Below are positions 38,193 through 50,492 of a stretch of 64,000 bases of DNA, in pieces; the stretch's first letter is position 1, and each line of letters begins with the position of its first letter. The stretch is taken from NCBI GenBank assembly GCA_020466095.1, contig CM035806.1:33749060-33813059 (forward strand), written 5' to 3'. Below the pieces are notes generated by a model that had not been told where the DNA came from, searched no databases, and saw only the letters and a program-made list of their open reading frames with translations. This stretch comes from Chlorops oryzae. Its lineage: Eukaryota; Arthropoda; Insecta; Diptera; Chloropidae. The position numbers and the translations under genes are program-made.

Positions 38193-38330
38193 TTTCTAAA
38201 GTTATTCATTTTATATTTAAGATATTTATATTTAAAATATGCTTTATTTAATCAGTTAAATGATTGCCAAGAGCCCGTTGAATGGGCAGTTTTCGTTCCT
38301 TGGTGAGTTCGCGAATATCGAAGATTTGTT

Positions 38331-38336
38331 AATAAA
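38331..38336 (+). promoter_or_regulatory. Mat1 poly(A) signal
   Basis: AATAAA about 140 nt after the Mat1 stop; the first canonical hexamer downstream. Confidence 0.65.
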
Positions 38337-39191
38337 ATTATTGAGACAATACTAAGAGTGCTAAAATGTTGATAAGATTTTGTATTCACTTAGATTAAGC
38401 TGCTTCTTATATTAATTTACTTTTCGCGAAACTAAAGGGGAAAGGAAATTTATGGGTATGGATCAAATACCCATTCCCCATCAAATTGCTTCCCCCAAAA
38501 TATTTATGAAAGAAGAAGTTTACTCTCGAGAAAGAATCGGGTTGATTATTTTCTGGCAACACAAACCAATCGCAATAGGGCATCTGCGTCTTCGGTTGTC
38601 ACGGCTGCATGTTCATTGTCCTTTCATGTTTCTTATAATGGTAATACATTTTAATAACGTTATTGCTAAAGAGATGAAAATAATATTTAAACATTTTCAT
38701 ATTTTCAAAATATGCTGTTGCGCCGTCCATAAAATTTAAATGGGAGATGGACACATTAAAAATAATGAATCGATGGAAGGCTGTTTTGACGTTCAGATTA
38801 ACACTTATCTTGGCCATATATACGTCACTAGGAGCGAGTCATCAAGTTAACTGGGAGTCGCTTTACTGATTTTCATTTCATTTCAGAATATTACAATAAT
38901 TTTTCGATATGATTTTTTTTTTTTTAATTCGAGTATCTTCCGAATGAAAATGTTTTCTACTTCCGTATAAAAAATCTTTCAAACATGGAAAAATGTTTTA
39001 GTTTTTTAGAAGAGAAGCAAAAAAAAAACTATATTTTCTTTTATAATTTATAATTTACGAACTGAGGCGCTCAATTTTTTACTTTCTTGTGAAAATTGTG
39101 AGAAGAAAAGTTGCTTTTTGGTATATTGAGAACAGGTTTCTTTTTTTTTTTTTTTAAATCGGGATAAGAACGAAATTGCTGGACCGCAAAA
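38337..39191. other. Intergenic Mat1-tetraspanin
   Basis: No exon recognised apart from the downstream tetraspanin. The 95-codon frame at 38452-38739 has no domain or splice support. Confidence 0.5.
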
Positions 39192-41272
39192 ATGTGCTTG
39201 AATATGTTCGGACGTGATTGTTCAGGGCTGACGAAGTTTATTTTCATCTTGAACAATATCGCAATTATGGTGAGCAATCGTGTGATGGTCGAATTGAAAA
39301 CGTTTTTCAACCAGATTTTGAACGAATTGTGAATCGATTTGAATTAATACGAGTGTAATTAAAAGAGGGACGAGCGGTGCATAGAATTATGAAGAAAAAT
39401 CAAGAAAAGAAGACAGATAAAGGGAAGAAGGTCCTTTTCAGTGCTGTCCCAAAATAATTCTCTCGAAATTCAGGACTTAGTTGTGGCGAAAAGAGCAGGG
39501 GAAAGAGAAATAATTTGCCTTTTTTTGTGCCATTCGCTTAAACCTTGTGTGAGTGACAAGGTACCCGGGTAACTTCCGTTTTCAAATGTTTTTTTTTTTT
39601 TTTTTTTTTTTTGTGTTTTAGGAAGAGGTCTACAAAACTGAAAGTTTGAGAGAAAATATTATATTTTTTGTATGTTATTAAAAAATTCTCATTTAGTTTT
39701 TTTAAGGTACCCGGGTATTCTGGCAGTCTATTGAAGGTGTCACATAATGTCACAAGGGTTAATCGCTGACCAATTTTTCTGTGCCGATATGAAAAAAATT
39801 CTTCCATTTCGAAGCACACTGCGAAGAGAATAAAAAGGAGCAAGAATTTCGAAAATTTTTAAGGAAAGGTGATCACATTTTTTTCTTGATTGATGATAAG
39901 AACACTTCCTTTTTCCGTAGTTCGAGGTCTGAAATCGACGGAATTTTTAGATTTGACACAGAATTCAACTACATGCTTTAAGGAATATGAAACTTTTCAT
40001 ATTTTTATTAGATGGTTAAAAAGGTATCGGGTAGTTTTCCTTAATCTATGCGGTCGCAAGGTAGCGATAGATAAAATATTTCCGGAAAGCCGGTATACCG
40101 GTTAATTAGCGAGTACTCGGTGCACCCCTATTATTATTTTTTTTGTTTTGTTTTTTTTTTGGGATATTATTATCAACCTGATTTTAAATGAATATTCCGT
40201 AGAAAATTTTCCAAGCGAAAAAGGAAGTCTTTTGAGCGTCAATATATTGGAAGAACGTGATGAAATTTTTAATGAAGGTTTTGAAATTCTTGCTTCCATT
40301 AGATTAACTTCCCCGTCTGTTGACTTTTTTTTTTTTTTTTTTAATATGCTGGGAAAAAATTCCCAGAAGAATTTCGAGTTGGGCTGTGTATTTATATATC
40401 ATATTAGGGTTTCGCGTGGGATCTCCTGACTTTTTTATATTGTTTTTCACTTCTCATTTCAGTGCAGTGCGATTGTCATGATTTTCGTGTACTACTTTGT
40501 TGTTGAATTGTCTAAGTATGGAAAAAAGGGTGAGGGCATTGCTTTCCTAATAATAAATATAATTGCATTTATCATTGCGATAATCGGTATGGAATCGGTT
40601 TGCTGTCGCAAAAATTACTACGGGCTGAATATTGTAAGTAAAGAAAGTCATTGGAATTTGATGCTTTTGGTTTTCAAGCTGCTGCTGATCGGTTTTTTTC
40701 TTTGTTCACCTCAGTATATAATAGCGATGCCGATCATCGCAATTGGAAATATTATTCTCAAGTTCGTGGCTTTTAACGAGGAACTACCGAATCAGACTTT
40801 TACGGATAATTTTGGAAATATTATAGGCAATAAAATGTTGTCTTCTATGTTTGATTATGTCTACGAAAAGGTTTGACCTCGAATCTCATCTGAGTGCAAA
40901 GAAAAAAAAAAAAAGAAAAGTTATTGAAATTTTTTTTTTTTTTTTTTTTTTCATTTCCTAAAGTATGAATGCTGTGGATTCAACGGACCTAATGATTTCT
41001 CCAAAGCTGGCTTAGCAATACCCGAAAGTTGTGGCAGCTTTACTAATGGATGTTTCGACTATTTGGTCAACCCCTATCGGGAGCTTGTTGATAATCTAAT
41101 GACCATAATATGGGCCAACATAATACTTCAAGTAAATATTCAAGTACATATTTTCCAATAGGATTTAATTATTGTTTTTTTCTTTTCTTTTCAGTGTATT
41201 GGTGTTTTTTTGTGCATTTGGATTGGCTGCATGCCGTCACCAGACGAAGAACGCCGACAGAACAGGGTTTAA
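39192..41272 (+). CDS. Tetraspanin family membrane protein
   Basis: I assemble four exons: 39192..39269, 40463..40870, 40964..41131 and 41195..41272. All introns are GT-AG and phase 0, and the product is 243 aa, a usual tetraspanin length. Exon 1 (MCLNMFGRDCSG..) carries the cytoplasmic N-terminus and half of TM1; exon 2 completes it. TM1 is about 15-40, TM2 51-72 with the family CC just after it (C73-C74), TM3 about 92-120, and TM4 205-230. The large extracellular loop has the diagnostic C165-C166-G167, a PxSC (P182-C185) and G191-C192. Tetraspanins organise membrane protein microdomains; the partner here is unknown. Odd points: the first extracellular loop is only about 10 residues, the TM2-TM3 linker is long, and a GTAAGT inside exon 2 is read as coding because the frame continues straight into TM3. 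Which of the many fly tetraspanins it matches was not determined. Confidence 0.9.
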
Positions 41273-42670
41273 AGAACGATTGAGGGGAAAAATTATTGTA
41301 GAAAAAAATTTTCAAATTCGGAAATAATTTTGTTAAATAATTTTTTTTTATTTTTAATTTTTTTTTTTATTTAAATATAAAAGGTCGTGAGCGTTTTATA
41401 ATAACTTCAGGGAGTATAAAAATTTTTTTTTCAACTCACATAAAATTAAGATTCAAATCGATATTTAACTAAAATTTAAAAATGTTTGCCCCATAAAGTA
41501 TGCTTTAAATTTGTAAAAGCAACAAAATCCGAGCCCTGATAATAATTTCATCTTCATCGATTCGATTGAGTATTGAAATCTCATTGATTCTTTCTACACT
41601 AATGAGATCCGATTTAGCATGGCTAACGAAGTTCGAAGATGTAGAAATTAGGCTCCTTAAGATTGTAGGGTCTTTTCAGTTTCTTCTACAGGTCCTCAAA
41701 TAATATCGGTGGGCTCTCTGACATCATGCAGAAAATGAGCAGCCTAATTCCAAATGAATATTACGAGGGAGTGCCACCCAGGAAAAATGATGAGATTTGC
41801 TTAAAAAATTCCCAAAATTCATGCTGGGGAAAAAGTTCCCCCAACATTAATTAGAACCGGGCTGAAAGTTTCAATTGATGATGAAATCATTTCTCAAAAC
41901 ACAAAACGGAAACGTGCCGCTGGTTTTCTTTGTCTGCAGCGAAAATTGTGCCTAAGGAATGTCTGTGTTATATAAACGGACTTGATGGGTCGAGTTACCG
42001 ACACGTTGCCTCATAGCCACTCATAGCCCGCATATATACATATGTACATACATACACGTTTGTTGGCTTCGTATGGTAGGTACACCCACATATCGAATTT
42101 CAACTTTCTATTTTTATTCGCATGGCTACGATTATAAAATGGGTCTTGTGCGGAGGAAAAGGAAAAACTCGGCATACGGAATCTAGAAGTTTGGCTTTTT
42201 TATTCGGCTATTAAGAGCTGTGCCTTCGGACGAATAAAGTCGTTCATGGCTCTCATTTTGTGTGTTATAAATTCAATTTCCTATAAAAATTACATATATG
42301 TACAGTGTGGATATCCTGAAATGAACACTCCTCAGAAAATGGGGAAACGCACGAAGCCTTTTGGAAGTGAGTTTGAAGATTCGTAGAAAAAAATTATTGT
42401 GGGTACGAGTATGTTTAAGTGAGAGGCGTCACTTTATAGTTAAGTCTACACCTTATTGATCTGACCTTTATCAAGGAACAAGAATATTGAACGTCCAATC
42501 GTGAGTGTCTCGATATTAGAGCTTTCACTGTATTCAAATGTGATTCTCACATACATATATGTGAGAGGCCCAAACACTCATTCGCCTGCTAAAATGTTAT
42601 TTCCGACGAAATCATCACCGAAAATCATAAAAGGAAAGAACACAAAAAAAGAAGAAGCAATTTTCTGCAC
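41273..42670. other. Intergenic, no features
   Basis: Starts with T-rich 3' flank of the tetraspanin gene; no AATAAA was seen within about 100 nt. No exon or bounded element is supportable. Confidence 0.45.
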
Positions 42671-42704
42671 TATATAAATTTATTGCTCAACTGTAGACTC
42701 AGTA
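42671..42704 (+). promoter_or_regulatory. TATA + Inr core promoter
   Basis: TATAAA at 42673-42678 and Inr TCAGT with A+1 at 42701, placing TATA at -28 to -23. This is the canonical fly arrangement. It precedes the micro-exon at 42781. Confidence 0.5.
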
Positions 42705-42780
42705 GGGCTAGGCGGCTTAGTAACGTTTTAGGAAAGGACCTCAGTGCAATCGTGGAACGGAAAGTTCAAAGAACGCCATC

Positions 42781-42797
42781 ATGCAGCGTATGCAGGC
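42781..42797 (+). CDS. Candidate first coding micro-exon (MQRMQ-)
   Basis: ATG CAG CGT ATG CAG GC is followed by GTAAGTG, a strong donor, 80 nt downstream of a TATA/Inr promoter. It ends in phase 2. The Tctex1 exon at 53228 needs exactly that phase, giving MQRMQAITASVRTSNRMN.. with no stop. No other matching plus-strand exon was found between them, but the intron would be 10.4 kb and full of transposons, so the join is a hypothesis. Confidence 0.35.
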
Positions 42798-43702
42798 GTA
42801 AGTGTTAAAAGAAAACTTTTCACTTCATTTGTTTACTGTTTGCTGTTTGTTTTCCTCTTTTATTTTGTTGTTGTTGTTGTTTTTTGTTTTCCTGCGATGT
42901 GGAAAATTCTGACGTGCATTGGGTTTCCTTCTTTTTTTTATAGCGCGGCTTCGATTACTTTTCAAAATTTGTTGAGAAATTTTTTTTTTGGCGCAGGCAC
43001 TTTTAACAACAACACAATTTCTAAATTTCGAAGGAACGAATTGATTGCGAATTTCCTTTCAGTTCTTTTAATTTGAGCTGGAAAGCTTGAACTTTTGGAA
43101 TTTTTCATTGAAAAGCCTGAATACTTTACCACAATATTAATGCCGGCCCGATTCGACACTGTAATTCCTGGCTCCGTCTTTAGACGAAGCTTATTCGAAT
43201 AAATAAAAAAGAATTTAAATAAAATAAATGAAAAAAAAAATTAAATATAGGTATATATATATTAATATAAAAAAAAAATAAAAAATTAAATAAAAAATAA
43301 ATAAAAATTATAAAAAAAAATTTTTTTTTCAATTAGAAAAATAATTTTCCTCTTATAGAAAGAATATTTTTTTTTGAGCTAAAAGTCAAGATCTTAAACG
43401 TCGACCCAAACTAAACATAATTTTTATAAAAAAAAAATAATAGTTTCAGATTCGTTTTTCTCTACCCGAAATTAGTCTATATATCGCACCCTTGCTAATA
43501 AGTCGGCACAATTCAAAATTTTTTAAATCAATTTTTTAATGTTCGATTGCATTTTTCTGTAAGAAACCCAACACCTACAAAATTAACGCTTGTACTGACT
43601 GATGCAGCATTCGATTGAGAGTTTAGAAAAACTATCATTTCTCCTTAGTTTCAAGAGAGATTGAATGATTTTCGAGAAATGCGAAATTTTGAATTGCTCT
43701 AC
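42798..43702. other. Non-coding, AT-rich; presumed intron
   Basis: A/T-rich simple sequence (43200-43440) and GTT repeats; no exon or bounded element was seen. Confidence 0.45.
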
Positions 43703-44422
43703 ACGCAGAGAAAAAATAGCACATACCCAATTACATTTTGCAGGCATTACATATGTAATTAAGTATGATGTAATTATATATTCATAATTACGTCCAATTA
43801 TATATGTAATTGTATCAATTGAAAAAAAAATTAATTCAGTTACATATATAATTGCGTCCAATTAAATATCTAATCGCCTGCAATGATATACATAATTGTA
43901 TCGAATTATATACATACATACAAAAAAAATTCAATTACATATACATAATTGAGTCTAATTAAATTTGTGATCCCCTGCAATTTAAAATATATTCTATATA
44001 ACAATATAGAAAGGGGCATTCTCCACGATTGGGCGGATTATATTTCACCACGTCATATTCGTGGTCCACCTGCCCCTTGGAGTGCCTAAGGATTTTGAAA
44101 ATTCAATCACGTTATACACGATCGGAATTATGAACCATTTGAGAAATATAAGAACAAGCTGTAAAATAAATACAATCACATATATAATTGCACCAATGCT
44201 TGAAATTGTAAATGTAATCAGATGTAATTACATATGTGTTCAGAACGAAATTACATATATGATAAATTGAAATGCAATTATATAAGTAATTGAGTACAAT
44301 TAGTATTTTTAATTTTCTAATTATATTGTAATTGGGTCCATATTAATAATGCAATCGGGGCAAGTCTTCAATCACATATGTAATTGGTTCCAATTATATA
44401 TTCGGGCACTTATTTCTCTCCG
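43703..44422. mobile_element. Foldback element with ATTACATATGTAATTG tandem units
   Basis: Outer ends CGCAGAGAAAAAATAGCAC and a diverged complement (GCACTTATTTCTCTCCG). The interior is an array of units of about 21-24 bp of the type ATATATGTAATTGCGTCCAATT, many palindromic, in two blocks separated by a unique centre (about 44000-44150). Non-coding. Confidence 0.7.
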
Positions 44423-44553
44423 TTTACTAATTAAATCAAATCCTATTTACCTTCTTTAGGGTGACCAAATCGTCGGCGAAAAAACGCAAAAGACACTACC
44501 CAAGTTAAAAAAAAAAATAAATTAAAAATTAAAAATAAAACAACCCTATTCTA

Positions 44554-45171
44554 AGGGCCAAATATTACCAAACATATTTAAAAATTTTTTAAAATAAAAA
44601 TGCGCTTTTGGTTTTTACATTCCAATTTTTAAAAAAATTTAAAAAAAATTTTAAAACTATTTTAAATCACTTCGGCACTGCGTTTAAATATGATATCAAA
44701 TTTGAGTTCGATTTTCAAAAACCAGCTGTTTGGAAAAATTCAAAGAAATAATTTTCAAAAAAAAATTCAGTTTTGGAAATAACACAATACGATAGACAGG
44801 ACTAAAAGCTTTGGAGTCACAGCGCAGAAATTTGGAGTACGAAACAATCGTTAGAATGGCTCTTTATAGAATTCGTTTAAAAAAAAAACGATCTAATCAG
44901 CTGTCAAATGTACTCACAGCCCTGGAAGTAGACGGTGCTGCCGTAAATTTCGATGCTTAAAAAATTGGGATATTGAAAATGAAATTTATTTTAAAAAAAT
45001 TTTAATTTTAATTTTAAAAATTTTTTAAATATGCTTGGTAATATTAAATATTGCTAAGCTATTTAAAAATGATTTAAATGAAAAAATCTGTCAAATCCCA
45101 TACAAGAAAAAAAAAAAAATGAAATTTTATTCAAATAAGATTTAAACAGCGTCGTAATATTGGCCCTAAAT
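44554..45171. mobile_element. Possible inverted-repeat element (AGGGCCAATATTAC ends)
   Basis: AGGGCCAAATATTAC at the left and GTAATATTGGCCCT at the right are inverted copies. The interior is strongly A/T-rich with TTTAAA motifs. Weakly bounded. Confidence 0.4.
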
Positions 45172-45179
45172 AAATATTC

Positions 45180-45644
45180 CCCGCACAGAGAAAACAGTAC
45201 ATAATAAATACCTAATAAAATAGAACAAAATTAATAAGATACATATCTCTATGGTTTTTTTTTTCAAAGAAGAAAGTCTCATTATTGTAATAAGGAAAAC
45301 CTTTTTGAATAAGTCAAGAAGATAGCCCAATGAAATCAATAAGAAATCCATTTTTAATACAATTCCGTATAAAACCTAATGGAATCAAGAAGTGCTTCTC
45401 TATGGATTGTTTTTTTGGTGCCAAAAATAACGGAAATTGAGTGCAAAAAATTGTGAATAACTAGTTTTCTTCTTGATTTCATATGTTTCCCTTCTTGATA
45501 AAATTAAAAAGATTTACCACATTAAAATAATAAGGAATCTCTTTGGAACAATCTTCTTCTTTCTGCTTGGGTACCCCTTAGCCTAAAAACGTTTCATAGA
45601 GAAAATCTTCTTGATTCTATTAGGCAGTTTTGGCTCTGTGCGGG
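45180..45644. mobile_element. Foldback element, CCCGCACAGAG ends
   Basis: CCCGCACAGAG at 45180-45190 and CTCTGTGCGGG at 45634-45644 are exact inverted ends. The inner sequence repeats AATCAAGAAG / AATCAATAAG motifs. The termini share CRCAGAG with the element at 43703. Confidence 0.65.
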
Positions 45645-45929
45645 AGTTTTTTCCCTAGCAATTTTTCTCCACGGAAAAAGGAAGTATTTTTAGGATCAAT
45701 AAAGGAAAAAGTGTGATGAATTTTACTTAAAAAGGTTCAAAATATTTACTTGGTTCCTTTATATTCACTTACCTAGTGTGCTAAAAATGAGAGAATTTTT
45801 TTTTTCAAATCCGCAAGGAAAAGCTCTTTGGGAATATTTAGAATCGGCCTGAAAGTAAACGAAAAATAAAAAATTTAAAAACCAAAAATACAGCCCATAT
45901 AAAAGATGTATCCTTCACCTTCTAAGGTA

Positions 45930-46013
45930 TCTATGTATGTATGTATGTTGCAGTAGATGCCGCCTAGGCCGTTTACCGGCCCATTGTGATACCACGAGGG
46001 GTTTTCTTGTGCT
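45930..46013 (-). mobile_element. SINE, 5'-truncated copy
   Basis: Flanked by a perfect 13-bp duplication ACCTTCTAAGGTA (45917-45929, 46014-46026). The minus strand carries the body CACAATGGGCCGGTAAACGG of the 13.4-kb SINE but lacks the tRNA-like head, and it ends in a (CATA)n tail. This is the expected result of LINE-driven insertion. Confidence 0.82.
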
Positions 46014-46026
46014 ACCTTCTAAGGTA

Positions 46027-47398
46027 GCTACATAGTTAATCTGTTCATCCTACTGATACTGATTTGTGACTGTATAGATTGGCAATAAAAAAAAAAATTT
46101 ATTTGAATCTTCCCGAACAACGGGCCGACTCCGATTTATTTTCCATATAAGCACACCAAATGCATTCGTAGGAAAACATACCAGGCCGGGCCATGCGAAT
46201 GCCTAACATTTTCTATTCTCTGGTCTTTCTCCGGAGGTAAAGTAAATAGATATTCAATAACAGCTGGCAGGTAATGATAGCTCCAGCCAAGGGTTTTGAC
46301 TCTCTATCGAATTAAGCTAAGTACTCCCATTACATATTTTATTACTTTACATAATATGCTGAATTGCATTTGCACAAGCGGATTTGCTTGGCTCTAAGCG
46401 AATCCAGCCATCGTGTGCAGATTGATGATAGACGACACGCTAACCTATTGAAATGGAAGGAAAAAAAAAGAAACGAATAGAAAAGAAAAGAAATGAGAAG
46501 GAAATTTTTAATAGCATAAAGCATACATATTGGCGAGGCGTTGCGTGGTGACAAAGAAACTCAATACCGATTTAGCGACAGCAAAAGTTCGCAGCTATTT
46601 TCTTTGGAGTCTTAAAGGATAAGGTGATACATACTTATTCGTACCGATGGCTATGGCTATGACTGATTTCATCATGATGCCATGAATGAGCCCAATTGAA
46701 GGCGAAACAAAGAAAGAAAGCAAATGAGACTAAAAAAAAAAACAAGAAAAGTTCGACGAAATTGAGCGAACTGATTGCTTTCTATGCATGTCGCTGCGCT
46801 GAGCACTGAATGAATGCGCCCCGTCGAAGGCTGCCTTTCCTTTCCTGTTCAGCACACATCCTGCCTTGCTGTTGTGGCTTTGACGTATGGTTTCAATAGT
46901 TTTCAATTTTAGTTGCATGCAACTCGTATGCAAGTGAGCTAAAAATTTTTCAAAACATTCACTTCAATTCAATCGGTGACATTCCAACGTACACAAAAAA
47001 AAAAAAAAAAAATAATAATAATAATAAAAAAATAATAATAAGAAAAAAGAAATAAAAAGTAAAAAATTTCCGATTTCTTCGATTAAACTTGACGATTAGA
47101 AGGAGCAATGTCGTCTTGGTCATCAATGAAGTCAAGGTAAACCGAACCCCAAATATTTTCACTGCAAGATTCTTCGCTCAGCTGATTTGATCAATCATGT
47201 TTGTTGCCACTGAGAGAAGCAATGCGAATCCGGAAACGATCATGTTTCAAAGGCATGAGTAACTATAGGACTTTATTTATTTCTATTATGCACGTCAAAT
47301 GAATGATCCCTTCCTTTCTAGTTGTCTACGTTCCGTTGCGGTATCGTTGTTGTTTACCGACGTAACTAATATAGAAACCGTTTTGCTACGTGCATCAT
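46027..47398. other. Non-coding, no features
   Basis: Contains an (AAT)n tract at about 47010-47040. No supportable exon. Confidence 0.45.
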
Positions 47399-47985
47399 TA
47401 TACCCGACACTACTCTGTGTCGAGTGGTATATTGCGTTTGTGTGCGTTGTAGTGTAACACCCAGAACCAGTTGAGAATAGACCCATGACAATTTTAGGTA
47501 CTCAGTATAGTTAGAAATGATCAGCGTCAAACAGGAGATTTCAGATTTTAGACATGTCCGTCCGTCTGTACTGTCGTCTAAGTCATTGTAATACAGTTTC
47601 TTAAATCGAAGGAGTGGTGAGAGCTTTCTTGAAAAATGCTCTGCCCTAAATGTCAATGGACTAACGAGTTGGATTATGTCTGAAGCAACAATCTCCAGAA
47701 TGTCTGATCGGTCCATTATTAAGGGGTACCTCCAGTACTAGGGTCTGTCACAAAAATCCCAAAACTGCCTCAAAATCGGACTTTTTCAAATATTTCAATG
47801 AAACTTAGAATTTGAGCGTATAATTAAGTATGATTAGAATTAAAAAAAAAAAAAGGAAAAGTGGGCGTGGTCAAAGGGGGTTTCATAAACAAATTTAAAA
47901 AAGTCGTAATGTGGGTCCCATGCCTTAAAAAGACTCTTGAATATTCTTACTTAAACAGTTTTTCGGGATCGTCCAAAAATGGTTA
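47399..47985 (+). mobile_element. Helentron, copy C, 3'-incomplete
   Basis: Starts TATACCCGACAC with the 5' palindrome and keeps a shortened (GTCY)n tract. It runs through GTGGGCGTGG and CTCTTGAATATTCTTACTT but loses the 3' stem-loop. From about 47742 it matches copy D as part of a larger duplicated block. Many small indels. Confidence 0.78.
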
Positions 47986-48189
47986 ACCAGTAACCATGCG
48001 AATACTTCTCTAAAGTCCTTAATACCCTATTTTATTAATTGACCATGTTTTCATTAGAAAATTACTTTCGTCTTGATGACCTTCAGAAAATGGATAAAGT
48101 CTGATTGGGTTTACAAAATTTATGAGACAATCAAAAATGTTTAACCAGATATGAAATTTTAAATTTAAAATCTTTAAAATTCTTTGAAC

Positions 48190-48668
48190 GCAAATTATTC
48201 TCGATACACTCGATGCGTAAGGGCACAAATAATTAGTTCATCCGCTAATAATATGTTATGTGCGAATTTCGACAGAAAACAAAACCTTAATATCTAATGT
48301 TGATATGAAAAAAATGAAACTTATCGAAGACATAATGAAATAAACTATGAAATTAAATAAATAAGATTTTTGCACATAAAAATTTAAAGGAATTTGTCAT
48401 CGAAATAGTAAGTGTAAACATAAATTAACGGCTTAATTTAAATGAGTAAAAATAATAAGTTTAAAAATTTAATTTTTTTCAAATTATCTTTTCCTATTGT
48501 TTTTTCTGTAACCTCTAAACATTCAGCTTTTACTTGATTATAAATAAACCATTAGGTATAACTTACAAAAGTTGTTTTTGTGAAATTAAATACGCAATTT
48601 TTCAAAAATGCGGCTTCCTAATTTCTTTGTGAAATCTTCTAAAGTAACGTTGGTCAGAGCATAATTGA
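48190..48668 (+). pseudogene. Decayed copy of the Tctex1 gene
   Basis: Colinear short matches follow both exons of the 53.2-kb gene: GCGTAA..AATTAG, CGAATTTC, CTTATCGA, GAAATA..AAACATAAATTAACGG (exon end), GGTATAA.CTTAC and TTTCTTTGTG. Stops and frameshifts break every frame (for example TGAAATAAACTATGAAATTAAATAA is split by TAA codons). It lies at the expected position in the duplicated block. An alternative is corrupted consensus over a second allele. Confidence 0.6.
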
Positions 48669-48904
48669 GTTCATGATTTTGTTCGTGAGGGATAACCCGG
48701 TAAGGTTTTTTTTTTTGTTTTGCTGTCGTAAAATTCAAACGAGATTTTCAAGAACTAACGCATTTTCAACGATTTGTTAAAAAGGCCCCCAATAATGGGG
48801 GCAATTTTTTAACGAATAAAATTAGCATAATTTTATAACTAGATATACTTAAAAAATTATAATACTTAGAAAAAATTACAATCGTGTATTGCTTAACCCA
48901 TTCA

Positions 48905-49330
48905 ATGGATTAACTAAATTTTACTTAACTTAACTTAACTCAACTTATTTTATTTTAACTTAACTTAACGTAACATTAATTAACTTAAACTAAACTAAAC
49001 TAAACTAAACTAAACTAAACTAAACTAACTTAACTTAAACTTAACTATAACTTAACTTAACTTAACTTAACTTAACTATAAACTATAACTTAACTAACTA
49101 ACTAATAAAAACTAATAACTAATAACTATAACTTTAAACTTAACTTAACTTAACTTAACTTAACTTAACTTAACTTAAACTTAACTTAATAACTTAAACT
49201 TAACTTAACTTAACTTAACTTAACTTAACTTAACTTAAACTTAACTTAACTAACTTAATTAAATAACTTAAACTTAAACTTAACTTAATTTAACTGAATT
49301 TGACTTAACTCAACTTTACTTAACTAATTG
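48905..49330. repeat. (TTAAC)n array 1
   Basis: Imperfect TTAAC/AACTT pentamer array with TAAAC variants, matching the array at 54035-54650. Confidence 0.92.
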
Positions 49331-50095
49331 AATTGGATGATATTATAGAAGAGAACGTTCGAAATCTTTGAAACTCCAACGCGAAGGGGTTGACTTAACT
49401 TTTCATTTGGGTCATACATTTCTAGAAGTCCGTTTTCGTTGTCGAGCATTAAAGAGGATTCCAAAGTATTGATTTGAAATACTCGGCAGTGAAGATACTT
49501 AACCAAAAAGAATTAAAATTTTTACCCACAGAGGAGCAATTTGGATAATTCAAAAGAAAATCGCATCATTTTTTTTATTCGCTAAAAAGCCTTTTATTCA
49601 TTTTCTCCAATCTGCGTTCAAGCAATTAAGCTTACCTAACGGAAAAGCCACCCTTATCTCGAAAATGGTAATGCTGAGTGTTTCGGTAAGCCTTACAAAC
49701 GGCCACTGCCTTTTCGGATCATTCGGCGTTTTCTGTGATTTTTACGATTATTGAAACAATTATTGAGGCAATTGCAACATGTTAAGTACTGGCAATCGAC
49801 AGGGACTGGAGCTGGAGCTGAAGCTGAAGCTGGAATTACGAGAATGTAGGTTGACGTCAGTTGGTCTCAATGGCACTGACTGTGATAATTTAGCGTAAAT
49901 ATCCACAACAACAGCAGCAACAGAACTCAGCGGCACAGATTGTTATGTACTCCCGACCACTGAAATGCGTGCGAATCATTTCCAACTCCCCCATAGTAGA
50001 ATACAGACTGCGCGGGACTAAAATTTGAATATCGCCAGCCAGCAAGCATCATCGAAGAGACTATGGAAAAGAAAGCGAAAGAGAGCAGTGGGTGC

Positions 50096-50490
50096 ATTCG
50101 TACGACATCATCATATTTGTCGCTCAGTGGATAAAGGGAATGAGTCCGCAAAATTTGAAATGGAAAAAAACGACAGAACAGTTGACGTTGACTTTAAAAT
50201 TAGTTTTTACAACAAAACTCAAAATTGAAATTGCAAAATTAATTATTGGCGCTTCTTTTACAATTTTTAAAAAAGTCATAAAAGGAAGTGTATCCACGCT
50301 AAATCTCAAAAACGTCAAATTAGACTCAATCCCTTTATCCAGTGAACGACTCATATGTTCAAGAAATATGCATAGCATATCTACATAGCAGATTAAAAAA
50401 CAAAAAACCAAATCCAAAAGGAACCCGCGAAACTCTGGAACTCGCCTAATATTATAACAGCCCTCGTATAATAACAAAAAGTCTGGTTAC
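50096..50490. other. Unique non-coding stretch
   Basis: Begins where the segmental duplication ends. Two overlapping short frames have no recognisable domain. Confidence 0.4.
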
Positions 50491-50492
50491 CA

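Larger units (their letters stand above)
47742..50095 (+). repeat. Segmental duplication, left copy
   Basis: Colinear with 52735-55433: Helentron tail, Tctex1 gene region, (TTAAC)n array and a further block of about 770 bp. The outer parts are very similar; the central part (about 47990-48890) is much more diverged and A/T-shifted. Similarity stops sharply after GAGAGCAGTGGGTGC. Confidence 0.85.

Noticed and set aside
40148..40429. 93-codon frame as tetraspanin exon 1
   Set aside because: It encodes no transmembrane start and has no in-phase donor; the 39192-39269 exon fits phase, TM1 and donor.
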